Origin: Hymenobacter terricola | Lineage (GTDB): Bacteria; Bacteroidota; Bacteroidia; Cytophagales; Hymenobacteraceae | NCBI RefSeq assembly: GCF_017921975.2 | Contig: NZ_JAGEMO020000004.1 | Location: 62,001-126,000 of the forward strand | Length of the DNA stretch: 64,000 nt | Reading direction: 5' to 3' | Shown: piece after piece, positions 42,992 through 50,950 of the stretch | How the letters are laid out: every line of letters starts with the position of its first letter | Position numbering within the stretch: position 1 is the stretch's first letter | Program-made: the position numbers and the translations under genes | The notes under the pieces: generated by a model | Seen by the model: only the letters and a program-made list of their open reading frames with translations | Told to the model about the DNA's origin: nothing | The model's database searches: none

Positions 42992-43041
42992 ACTCCGAAG
43001 GCGGGGGTAGAAATTCCTTTCGCCCCCCGCCCCCAGGTCCG

Positions 43042-43049
43042 TACCTTTG
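43042..43049 (+). promoter_or_regulatory. Possible -7 element for pcrA
   Basis: TACCTTTG (TANNTTTG) 31 bases upstream of the pcrA ATG, paired with a mirror-image element for the divergent DUF3109 gene. Confidence 0.4.
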
Positions 43050-43080
43050 TAGAACCGCCCAAAAGGCAGCTTATTCGCAC

Positions 43081-45330
43081 ATGGCACTAGATTATCTTTC
43101 CCTCCTAAATCCGTCGCAGGCCGGCGCGGTGATGCAAACCGACGGCCCCTGCATGATTATCGCGGGTGCCGGCTCGGGCAAAACCCGGGTGCTCACCTAC
43201 CGCATCGCCCATCTGCTCGAAAAAGGCGTCGACCCGTTCAATATCCTCGCTCTCACCTTCACCAACAAGGCCGCCAAGGAAATGCGCGCCCGCGTAGAAA
43301 AAGTGGTGGGCCCCAACGCCCGCAACCTCTGGATGGGCACTTTTCACTCGGTGTTCGCCAAAATACTGCGCTCCGAAGCCGATAAAATCGGCTACCCGCG
43401 CAGCTTCACCATCTATGACTCTCAGGATAGCAAAACGCTGATGGGACAGATTGTGAAAGAGTTGGAGCTGGATGACAAACTTTACAAACCAAGCCTGGTG
43501 CTGGGCCGCATTTCCGCTGCCAAAAACAAGCTGATTTCGGTCAATCAATACCTCAACGACGCAGCCATAAAGGCCGATGACGAGGCGGCGCTCCGGCCCA
43601 AAATAGGGGTGCTGTATCAGCAGTACCAGCAGCGCTGCTTCAAGGCCGGCGCCATGGATTTCGACGACCTGCTCTTCAACACCAACGTGCTGTTCAAGGA
43701 CCACACCGACGTGCTGAACAAGTACCAGAACATGTTCCGGTTCGTGATGGTGGACGAATATCAGGACACCAATTATTCACAGTATTTAATTACCCGCAAG
43801 CTGGCGGCCAAGGAGCGAAATATCTGCGTAGTGGGCGACGATGCGCAGAGTATTTACGCCTTCCGCGGCGCGGATATTACCAATATTCTCAATTTCGAGA
43901 AAGACTACCCGGAATTGCAGGTATTTAAACTGGAGCAGAATTACCGTTCCACCAAAAATATTGTGTGGGCCGCTAATTCGGTTATTAAAAACAACCAGGC
44001 GCAATTGCGTAAAGACGTATTCTCGGAAAACGAAGAGGGCACGCTGATTGAAGTCATAAAAGCCGCTTCGGATAACGAGGAAGGTAAATTGGTGGCGAAT
44101 TCGATTTTTGAGGACAAGATGAATGGGCATCTTTCCTATGACAATTTTGCCATCCTTTACCGCACCAATGCACAAAGCCGCGCGATGGAAGAATCGCTGC
44201 GGAAATTAAATATCAAATATAAAATTGTTGGCGGCCTGTCGTTTTATCAGCGCAAGGAAATCAAGGATTTAGTGGCCTACTTGCGTTTAACCGTCAATCA
44301 AAATGACGAGCAGGCTATTCGCCGGGTAATTAATTATCCGAAGCGCGGCATTGGCGACACCACCATCAGCAAGCTGATTACGACCGCCGACGAAAACAAC
44401 CATTCGCTGTGGGAAGTGGTGGCCAATGCCGACCAGTTTCTGCCGGCGCGGGTATCGAATCCGGTGGTTGGTTTTGCCGAAAAAATCAAGAGCTACATCG
44501 TGGTAGCCGCGAAAGAAGACGCGTTTGAGGCGGCCAAATTCATCGCCAAGAACTCCGGCATGCTGGAGGAATTGTACGCCGACAAAAGCATCGAAGGCCT
44601 CTCCCGCTACGAGAACATGCAGGAGTTGCTCAACGGCATCAAGGAATACGTGGACGACCCCGAGCGCGAGGACAAGAGCCTCGGCGCCTTTTTGCAGGAC
44701 ATTGCCTTGGTGACGGATTCGGACCTGAAGGACGCCGCTCAGGAAGGCGAGGCCGTGACGCTGATGACGATTCACTCGGCCAAGGGCCTCGAATTTCGCA
44801 ACGTCTACATTGTAGGCATGGAGGAAAACCTGTTTCCGAGCCAGATGATGATTACCTCGCGGGCCGATTTGGAGGAAGAACGCCGGTTGTTTTACGTGGC
44901 CATCACGCGGGCCGAGAAGAAGCTCACGCTGAGCTACGCCACCTCGCGCTACCAGTGGGGCAACCTGCGCAGCTGCGAGAAAAGCCGCTTTCTGGATGAA
45001 ATCGACCCGCAATACGTTAACTTTAAATTTGCAGCCGGGCCCAGCACGGGCGCCGAGTCGCCGTTTCAGCACGTCTTTGAGCGCCGCTCGAACCTGATTC
45101 CAACGGCCCCGCGTAAAGTGGTTGCCACCAAGTACGTGGCTCCGGCCGACTTCACTCCTTCCGACACGTCCAAGCTGCAAACCGGGCAGCGCGTGGAGCA
45201 CGCCAAGTTTGGCTTCGGTGTGGTTAACGCGCTCGAAACGCAGCAGGGCACCACCAAAGCCACCATTCTGTTCGAAGAAGTGGGCGAGAAAGTGCTGTTG
45301 CTGAGCTTCGCCAAGCTGCGCGTCCACTAA
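43081..45330 (+). CDS. pcrA: ATP-dependent DNA helicase PcrA/UvrD
   Basis: A 749-residue superfamily 1A 3'-5' helicase for repair and replication restart. The ATG at 43081 opens [17 protein letters not shown], with the Q-motif. Motif I is [11 protein letters not shown], motif Ia [11 protein letters not shown], motif [10 protein letters not shown], motif [17 protein letters not shown], motif [10 protein letters not shown] and motif [23 protein letters not shown] is motif VI. The C-terminal part has the Tudor-like segment ([17 protein letters not shown]) of PcrA that binds RNA polymerase. Confidence 0.95.
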   Translation: MALDYLSLLNPSQAGAVMQTDGPCMIIAGAGSGKTRVLTYRIAHLLEKGVDPFNILALTFTNKAAKEMRARVEKVVGPNARNLWMGTFHSVFAKILRSEADKIGYPRSFTIYDSQDSKTLMGQIVKELELDDKLYKPSLVLGRISAAKNKLISVNQYLNDAAIKADDEAALRPKIGVLYQQYQQRCFKAGAMDFDDLLFNTNVLFKDHTDVLNKYQNMFRFVMVDEYQDTNYSQYLITRKLAAKERNICVVGDDAQSIYAFRGADITNILNFEKDYPELQVFKLEQNYRSTKNIVWAANSVIKNNQAQLRKDVFSENEEGTLIEVIKAASDNEEGKLVANSIFEDKMNGHLSYDNFAILYRTNAQSRAMEESLRKLNIKYKIVGGLSFYQRKEIKDLVAYLRLTVNQNDEQAIRRVINYPKRGIGDTTISKLITTADENNHSLWEVVANADQFLPARVSNPVVGFAEKIKSYIVVAAKEDAFEAAKFIAKNSGMLEELYADKSIEGLSRYENMQELLNGIKEYVDDPEREDKSLGAFLQDIALVTDSDLKDAAQEGEAVTLMTIHSAKGLEFRNVYIVGMEENLFPSQMMITSRADLEEERRLFYVAITRAEKKLTLSYATSRYQWGNLRSCEKSRFLDEIDPQYVNFKFAAGPSTGAESPFQHVFERRSNLIPTAPRKVVATKYVAPADFTPSDTSKLQTGQRVEHAKFGFGVVNALETQQGTTKATILFEEVGEKVLLLSFAKLRVH

Positions 45331-45342
45331 CTTCCGCGCCCT

Positions 45343-45376
45343 TTGCAGGCAAGGCTTAGCCAAAGTCCTATCTTTG
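45343..45376 (+). promoter_or_regulatory. Possible promoter for the DUF4290 gene
   Basis: TTTG (TTG at 45343-45345) and TATCTTTG (45369-45376, exact TANNTTTG) are separated by 23 bases, about 40 bases upstream of the start. This is one of the better matches in the window. Confidence 0.45.
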
Positions 45377-45416
45377 GCCCGAATCCCGTCTTTGGCGGAT
45401 TCTCTTTTTGTTTTTT

Positions 45417-46157
45417 ATGACCGACATCACCACCCTGCCCTTCCACCTGCAACTGCTGGTGCGCGAATACGGGCACAGCACGTACCAGCTCATTCAGGGC
45501 CTGGCCCAGATTGAGGACGTGGCCGAGCGCACCAAGCGCGCCGGACAGATTGTGCAGCTCATGCTGCGCCTGCAGCCCTCGCTGCGCGACTTGCCCGAAG
45601 TGCAAACCCGCCTCTGGAACCACCTGCACGCCCTGGCCGGCGAGGAAGTAGAATTGGACGCGCCCGTGGCGTTGCGCAGCCTAACCGTGCGGACCCAAAA
45701 GCCCGCCCGGGTCCCCTACCCCCGCCAGGCTCCCAAGCTGCGGGTTTACGGCGCGGCCATCGAGGCCCTGATTGCCAAGGCCCTGACGCTGGAAGACCCT
45801 GCCGAGCGCGAACAAGCCACCGTGCAGATTGGCCGCACGATGAAGTTTCTGTATCGCCAGCACAACAAGGAAAACGCCAAAGACGTGACCATCCTGCGCC
45901 ATTTGGGCGAATTGTCGGGCGGAAAACTTCAGCTAGACCCAGCAGTGGTCGACAGCGAAAACCTGTTTGAAATGGCTCCCGGCCGCACGCCGGCCATTGT
46001 CGTATCCCAGCCGGTAGCCCGGGAAGGCCAGGGCCAGGGCCGCGACCGCCGCGAAGGGCGCGACAACCGCGAGGGGCGCAGTAGCAGCTTTAGCAATAAG
46101 AACGGCAAAAAACGTAAAAAAGGCGGCCGCCAGGAACCCCAGCAGCCGCCGCAATAG
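45417..46157 (+). CDS. DUF4290 domain protein
   Basis: A 246-residue cytoplasmic protein. The conserved DUF4290 domain begins at once (LPFHLQLLVREYGHSTYQLI) and continues through RAGQIVQLMLRLQPSLRDL and MKFLYRQHNKENAKDVTILRHL to about residue 180. The tail (about 195-246) is a basic Arg/Gly/Asn/Lys low-complexity region (NREGRSSSFSNKNGKKRKK), probably nucleic acid-binding. It lies about 120 bases upstream of murA. No function is known for the domain. Confidence 0.86.
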   Translation: MTDITTLPFHLQLLVREYGHSTYQLIQGLAQIEDVAERTKRAGQIVQLMLRLQPSLRDLPEVQTRLWNHLHALAGEEVELDAPVALRSLTVRTQKPARVPYPRQAPKLRVYGAAIEALIAKALTLEDPAEREQATVQIGRTMKFLYRQHNKENAKDVTILRHLGELSGGKLQLDPAVVDSENLFEMAPGRTPAIVVSQPVAREGQGQGRDRREGRDNREGRSSSFSNKNGKKRKKGGRQEPQQPPQ

Positions 46158-46165
46158 GTTTTTAG

Positions 46166-46266
46166 TTGTCAGTTGTTCGTTGTTTGTTGTTAGATAATTC
46201 TGTTGAAACTCTAACAACGAACAGCAAGCAGCTTGCAACTACTAGCTAAAAACCAACAACTGACAA
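46166..46266. repeat. ttgtcagttgtt inverted repeat upstream of murA
   Basis: ttgtcagttgtt (46166-46177) and aacaactgacaa (46255-46266) are perfect complements, with a second inner pair (gttgttaga / tctaacaac). The element occupies nearly all of the 119-base gap before the murA ATG, so its folding could affect murA expression. Confidence 0.7.
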
Positions 46267-46276
46267 TTATTACAGA

Positions 46277-47581
46277 ATGGCAGCATTTGAAGTACGCGGC
46301 GGCAAAGCGCTGCGCGGTGAAATCACGCCCCAGGGCGCCAAAAACGAAGCCCTCCAGATTCTCTGCGCGGTATTGCTGACCCCGGAGCCGGTGACCATCA
46401 GCAATATCCCCGATATCCGCGACGTCAACAAACTTATCGAGCTGCTGCGTGACATGGGCGTGAAAGTGGGCAGACTGGCCTCTGACACGTACATTTTTCA
46501 AGCCGAGAACGTCAACTTAGACTACCTGGACACTCCCGAGTTTGTAGCTCAGGCAGGCTCGCTGCGTGGCTCGGTCATGATTCTCGGGCCCATGCTGAGC
46601 CGCTTCGGCCGCTGCCAGCTGCCCAAGCCGGGAGGCGACAAAATTGGCCGTCGGCCGATGGACACCCACTTCCTGGGCCTCGAAAAGCTGGGCGGCAAGC
46701 TCACGCTGGAAGGCACCGATTTCTACCGCATCAAGGTCGAAGGCAAGCTCAAAGGCACGCACATGCTGCTCGATGAGGCCTCGGTGACCGGCACGGCCAA
46801 CATTCTGATGGCCGCCGTGCTGGCCGAGGGCACCACCACCATCTACAACGCGGCCTGCGAGCCTTACCTCCAGCAGCTGTGCCGGATGCTGGTGCGCATG
46901 GGGGCCAATATCCAGGGCATTGGCTCCAATCTGCTCACCATTGAAGGCGTAGCCAGCCTCGGTGGCACTGAGCACCGCATGTTGCCGGACATGATTGAGA
47001 TTGGCTCCTTCATTGGCTTGGCGGCCATGACGGGCTCCGAAATCACCATCAAGGACTGCCAGATTCCGGAGTTGGGCCTCATCCCCGATACGTTTCGCAA
47101 GCTGGGCATTCAACTCGAATTCCGGGGCGATGACATTTACATTCCAGCTCAGTCGCATTACGAAATCGCCACTTACCTCGACGGCTCTATCCTCACCGTA
47201 TCGGACCATACGTGGCCGGGTTTCACCCCCGATTTGCTGAGCATTGTGCTCGTAGTGGCCTGTCAGGCCAAGGGAACGGTGCTCATTCACCAGAAAATGT
47301 TCGAGAGCCGCCTGTTCTTCGTGGACAAGCTTATTGACATGGGCGCGCAGGTCATTCTCTGCGACCCGCACCGCGCCACGGTCATCGGCCTTGACCAGCG
47401 CACCAGCCTGCGGGGCATCACCATGACCTCGCCCGATATCCGGGCTGGCGTGGCTTTGCTGATTGCGGCGCTGAGCGCGGAAGGCACCAGCACCATCCTC
47501 AACGTCGAGCAGATTGACCGGGGCTACCAGCATATCGATGAGCGCCTGGTAGCATTGGGAGCGGATATCCGGCGGATTTAA
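46277..47581 (+). CDS. murA: UDP-N-acetylglucosamine 1-carboxyvinyltransferase MurA
   Basis: A 434-residue enzyme catalysing the first committed step of peptidoglycan synthesis, transfer of enolpyruvate from PEP to UDP-GlcNAc. PQGAKNEALQIL at the N-terminus holds the essential Lys and Asn. The catalytic loop reads PKPGGDKIGRRPMDTHFLGL. Asp121 stands where E. coli has Cys115, the residue alkylated by fosfomycin, so natural resistance is predicted. The remaining family segments (MLPDMIEIGSFIGLAAM, PGFTPDLLS, RGYQHIDERLVALGADI) are intact. Confidence 0.95.
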   Translation: MAAFEVRGGKALRGEITPQGAKNEALQILCAVLLTPEPVTISNIPDIRDVNKLIELLRDMGVKVGRLASDTYIFQAENVNLDYLDTPEFVAQAGSLRGSVMILGPMLSRFGRCQLPKPGGDKIGRRPMDTHFLGLEKLGGKLTLEGTDFYRIKVEGKLKGTHMLLDEASVTGTANILMAAVLAEGTTTIYNAACEPYLQQLCRMLVRMGANIQGIGSNLLTIEGVASLGGTEHRMLPDMIEIGSFIGLAAMTGSEITIKDCQIPELGLIPDTFRKLGIQLEFRGDDIYIPAQSHYEIATYLDGSILTVSDHTWPGFTPDLLSIVLVVACQAKGTVLIHQKMFESRLFFVDKLIDMGAQVILCDPHRATVIGLDQRTSLRGITMTSPDIRAGVALLIAALSAEGTSTILNVEQIDRGYQHIDERLVALGADIRRI

Positions 47582-47601
47582 CCTTGCTTTTTCTGTTTCA
47601 T

Positions 47602-47634
47602 AAAAATGTCCGGCCCAAGCAGCCGGACATTTTT
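47602..47634 (+). terminator. Hairpin terminator after murA
   Basis: The 13-base stem aaaaatgtccggc / gccggacattttt with a 7-base loop, ending in T residues, 20 bases past the murA stop. Confidence 0.88.
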
Positions 47635-47728
47635 ATTTACCGCTATATGGGTTACTTCTGGTTGTTCGTTGGCATGAAAGGCAGCTGCGCAGCTTCTGTT
47701 TCGGATTTCACTTTAATGCTGATGAATC

Positions 47729-48610
47729 ATGAAGTATCCCCTGGGGGTTGCCCTTGGGCTGACAGTGCTATTGAGCAGTTGCAGCCACGCCAATGAAAAA
47801 ATGGAAGCCAGCGAGCGTGCTCCAGCCGACGCAAATATGATGATGGCAGCCCCACCGCAAGCCACGCGGGAGGATGACGCCATGGCCGAAGTTGCAACCA
47901 TGCCACTGCCGGTTCCCAGGGCCGTAGTCGCTCCCTCGCGGCTGCTCATCTACCACGCCGACTTGCGGCTGAAGGTGGCCAGCCTGCCCCGCGCCAGCGC
48001 CAGCCTCGACAGCCTGGTGCAGCGCAACGGCGGCTACCTGAGCGCCGCCACTGAGGCCCGTGCCGATGGCGAATGGCGCCAGGCCATGACCATCCGGGTG
48101 GTGCCGGCGCGCTTCCAGGCCCTGATGGCGGCTTTGGGTGGCCTGGGCACCGTGGAAGAAAAAAAACTGACCACCGACGATGTCACGGCCCAGCACGCCG
48201 ACGTGGCCGCTCGCCTCAACACCAAGCGCGCCGTGGAAAAGCGCTACATCGACCTGCTGGCCCGCGCGAAGAAAATCAGCGAAGTGCTGGAAGTGGAAGG
48301 CAAGATTGGCGAGGTGCGCGAAGAAATAGAGAGCACCGAAAGCCGCCTCAAAACGATGAACGACGAAGTGGCCTACTCCACTATTTCCCTGACCTGCTAC
48401 CAGCTCCTGCCCCAGCCCGTGCCCGAAGCGCCAGTGGTATCCTTCGCCAGCCGCATGGTGGAGTCATTCTATACCGGCTGGACGCTGCTGACGGGCTTGC
48501 TGATTGGGGTAGTGGCCATCTGGCCTTTTCTCATCTTCGGCGGCGTGGCGTGGTGGGCAGCGCGGCGCTGGCGGCGCGGCCCGTTGCCTGCCGTCAGTGG
48601 CAAGGACTAA
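47729..48610 (+). CDS. DUF4349 lipoprotein
   Basis: A 293-residue envelope lipoprotein. The signal peptide has lipobox LLSSCS (Cys near 18). A Met/Ala/Pro-rich linker leads to the DUF4349 domain: LLIYHADLRLKVASL, RNGGYLSAATEARADG, VVPARFQALMAALGGLGTV and a coiled-coil segment (about 165-215, KKISEVLEVEGKIGEVREEI) with TISLTCYQL. A C-terminal membrane helix near 250-275 and a basic end follow. The function is unknown; the domain may sense or organise the envelope. Confidence 0.85.
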   Translation: MKYPLGVALGLTVLLSSCSHANEKMEASERAPADANMMMAAPPQATREDDAMAEVATMPLPVPRAVVAPSRLLIYHADLRLKVASLPRASASLDSLVQRNGGYLSAATEARADGEWRQAMTIRVVPARFQALMAALGGLGTVEEKKLTTDDVTAQHADVAARLNTKRAVEKRYIDLLARAKKISEVLEVEGKIGEVREEIESTESRLKTMNDEVAYSTISLTCYQLLPQPVPEAPVVSFASRMVESFYTGWTLLTGLLIGVVAIWPFLIFGGVAWWAARRWRRGPLPAVSGKD

Positions 48611-48614
48611 TAAA

Positions 48615-48663
48615 GCAAAAGCCCGCGTAAGTGCCCGAAACAGGCACCTACGCGGGCTTTTGC
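48615..48663. terminator. Strong bidirectional hairpin terminator
   Basis: gcaaaagcccgcgtaagtgcc and ggcacctacgcgggcttttgc pair with one bulge/mismatch around a 7-base loop, between the convergent DUF4349 and holin-like genes. Confidence 0.85.
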
Positions 48664-48675
48664 AGTCAGCGGTGA

Positions 48676-49014
48676 CTAATCAATGACCATATCAACCACG
48701 GAGTTTACCAGGGACACTGCGATGCTGAATAACAGTGCGTTGAGAAAGCCGTGCACGTCGAAGCTGCTCATCAGGTAATCAGCGAGCTTGATAATGATGA
48801 CGTTGATAACCAGCAGAAACAGGCCCAGCGTGAGCACCGTGATGGGAAAGCCCAGAATCTGCAGGATGGGCTTCACGATGGCATTGAGAATGCCCAGCAC
48901 GATAACCAGAATGGCGGCACTCCCGACGCCGTTCAGCGTGACACCAGGCAGCACCATGCTGAGGCCGTAGACCAATACGGCCGTGAGAATGAATTTGAGA
49001 ATAAAACCGAGCAT
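48676..49014 (-). CDS. Phage holin family (PF04020-type) membrane protein
   Basis: A 112-residue inner-membrane protein with four hydrophobic helices that fill almost the whole sequence (LKFILTAVLVYGLSMVLPGV, AAILVIVLGILNAIVKPIL, ITVLTLGLFLLVINVIII, and the C-terminal one). It belongs to the mycobacteriophage-like holin family, which in non-phage settings is widespread and uncharacterised. No other phage gene is near, so a lytic role is not implied. Confidence 0.88.
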   Translation of the reverse strand: MLGFILKFILTAVLVYGLSMVLPGVTLNGVGSAAILVIVLGILNAIVKPILQILGFPITVLTLGLFLLVINVIIIKLADYLMSSFDVHGFLNALLFSIAVSLVNSVVDMVID

Positions 49015-49041
49015 GGCAACAAGGGTAAGTGTGAAAGAAGG

Positions 49042-50139
49042 TTATTCTGCGGCCGATACCCCTTTGGCAACGAGCCGGCCCTGAGATACGGCCATCCAGT
49101 TACAAAGTTGGTAGAGCAGGCGCGCGCCCACCATAGCGTTCCATTCCGTATCGCCGGGGGCGACCTCGTTCAGGTCGCAGCCGATGATGGTGATGCCGGC
49201 CCGCACGATGGAGCGCAGCAAATACGTGGCTTCTTCAAACTCCAGGCCGCCGGGCACGGGCGTGCCGGTGCCGGGGCACAGCTTGGGGTCGAGGCCGTCA
49301 ATATCAAAGCTGATGTAGATTTTGGGCGGCAGTTGGGCGATAATTTTGCCACAGACTTTCTTCCAGGATTTCTTGGCGAATTTCTCGTCGCTCAAAAACC
49401 GCTGGCTGAACAGGGCCACCCGGCCATTGGACTGTTCAATTACATCGGCTTCCTGCTGGCACATGTCGCGAATGCCGACTTGCACCAGTTTCTTCACCTG
49501 GGGCAGCTCCAGCGCATTGTGCATGATGCTGGCGTGCGAATACTTGAAGCCCTCGTAGGCCGGGCGCAGGTCGCAGTGGGCGTCAAATTGCAGAATGGCA
49601 AAGGCTTCGTGGCGTTCGGCCAGCGCGTGCAGGTAGCCGAGGGGCGTGCTGTGGTCGCCCCCCAGCACCACCACGCCTTTGCCCGCGTCGAGCAGGGCGC
49701 CGGTCTTGGCCTTGAGCCACTGGAGCATCTTTTCGCCTTCGGCCGTGGCTTGGACGGGCACTCCGGCAAGCTTTTTCTGGTCGGCTTCGGGCCGGCCTTC
49801 CTCCAGCCAGCCAATGTAGTCGGCGGCCAGCGGGCGCAGCTCGCGGCTGGCAGCGGCAATGGTTTCGTCGGCCTCTTCCATGGCCAGGCCCAGCTTCCAG
49901 GCCTCGGGCAGGTCCGAGTCGTACAGGTCAACCTGCAGCGACGCTTCACGAATGGCAGCCGGTCCTTCGGCGGTGCCGGCGCGGTAGCTCACGGTGACTT
50001 CCCACGGCACGGGCACCACCACTACCTGGGCTTCGTCGGGCGTGAAGGGCAGGCCAAACAGGCCGCCCGCCGCGTCGCCAAGGGCGTTAGGGTCAAAGGA
50101 AGCTATTTTTTTTGCGAAAGAGGTGTCAGCTTTTGACAT
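49042..50139 (-). CDS. Agmatinase/formiminoglutamase family hydrolase
   Basis: A 365-residue manganese ureohydrolase. The binuclear metal motifs are all present: GGDHSTPLGYL, FDAHCDLRPAYEG and SFDIDGLDPKLCPGTGTP. It therefore removes a guanidino or formimino group from agmatine, formiminoglutamate or a similar substrate; specificity is not decided by the sequence. The N-terminal extension of about 50 residues is longer than in SpeB. A palindrome (50201-50242) separates it from cheC. Confidence 0.88.
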   Translation of the reverse strand: MSKADTSFAKKIASFDPNALGDAAGGLFGLPFTPDEAQVVVVPVPWEVTVSYRAGTAEGPAAIREASLQVDLYDSDLPEAWKLGLAMEEADETIAAASRELRPLAADYIGWLEEGRPEADQKKLAGVPVQATAEGEKMLQWLKAKTGALLDAGKGVVVLGGDHSTPLGYLHALAERHEAFAILQFDAHCDLRPAYEGFKYSHASIMHNALELPQVKKLVQVGIRDMCQQEADVIEQSNGRVALFSQRFLSDEKFAKKSWKKVCGKIIAQLPPKIYISFDIDGLDPKLCPGTGTPVPGGLEFEEATYLLRSIVRAGITIIGCDLNEVAPGDTEWNAMVGARLLYQLCNWMAVSQGRLVAKGVSAAE

Positions 50140-50200
50140 CGGAATTTTTCAGAAAAGTGGAAATAAGAAACGCGGCAGTCAGGCCTGGTAAGCATAAAAG

Positions 50201-50242
50201 AACGTCATGCGCATCTGGCGTCGGCCAGATGCGCATGACGTT
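50201..50242. repeat. Dispersed palindrome, perfect 19-bp arms (aacgtcatgc family)
   Basis: The arms 50201-50219 and 50224-50242 pair perfectly with a gtcg tetraloop (tips aacgtcatgcgcatc). It lies 20 bases past the cheC stop and may act as its terminator. Confidence 0.88.
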
Positions 50243-50261
50243 TTGGGTATTCACTCAATTT

Positions 50262-50894
50262 CTACGCCGACATCTGGCTGCCCAGGAAGTCGTAGCTGCG
50301 AATAATTTCCAGGATTTTCATGAATGTTACCCGGTCAAAGAACAGCATCAGGGGCAGCTCCACCATATTGTCTTTGTCGGAAAACTGCGTGATAACCGAA
50401 AAAATCAGGGGTTGCAGCTGCTGTTCGGGCAGCAGGCTTTGCATAGTGTCGGCAATATCGCCGCGCGGGGCCGTGGGCGGCGCGCCGTAGATATTGGCCT
50501 TGAGAATGTTGGCCAGCTGCGTAACCAGCGCACCGGTGATGATATTGCTGATTTCGAGCAGCAGCGACTCTTGCAATTCATTCACTTCCAGGGTTTCGGA
50601 AGTCTGCATGCGCAGACACACCCGGGAAAGGCGCTGAATGTGCTGGCCCGAAAAGAACATCAGGGTCGTGCCATTGAAATCACCCCGGATATCGGACTGA
50701 ATGGGGACGTGCTTGGACTGGTATTCCCGCACTTTGCGCAGAATATCGTCGCTCATCAGCAAGTCGATGTTCGGCACTTCCAACAACACCCGTTCCTGGG
50801 CAATTACTGCGAACGAATCGGCGGCACGGGCCAGGCCGATGTTCAAAATCTCGCGGATTATATCACGCTCTAAGTCGGTCATCGATAAATCCAT
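50262..50894 (-). CDS. cheC: CheC-type CheY-phosphate phosphatase
   Basis: A 210-residue chemotaxis phosphatase that dephosphorylates CheY. Two copies of the catalytic pattern D/S-x3-E-x2-N are visible: D11-E15-N18 in RDIIREILNIG and S110-E114-N117 in ESLLLEISNIITG. True CheC has both, CheX-type proteins only one. The start MDLSMTDLERDI is used. It is the last gene of the chemosensory operon, 56 bases after cheA. CheD, the usual partner of CheC, is not seen in the window. Confidence 0.88.
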   Translation of the reverse strand: MDLSMTDLERDIIREILNIGLARAADSFAVIAQERVLLEVPNIDLLMSDDILRKVREYQSKHVPIQSDIRGDFNGTTLMFFSGQHIQRLSRVCLRMQTSETLEVNELQESLLLEISNIITGALVTQLANILKANIYGAPPTAPRGDIADTMQSLLPEQQLQPLIFSVITQFSDKDNMVELPLMLFFDRVTFMKILEIIRSYDFLGSQMSA

Positions 50895-50950
50895 AACGTC
50901 GAATATAGGGGGAAGTGCAGCTGCGAGGACTGGGGTGAAAGAAAGGAGAA

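Noticed and set aside
48676..49014. Prophage remnant, because of a holin-family gene
   Set aside because: No other phage gene, integrase or att repeat is nearby. The family is common as a single chromosomal gene. XerD at 12246 is the chromosomal dif recombinase, not a phage integrase.
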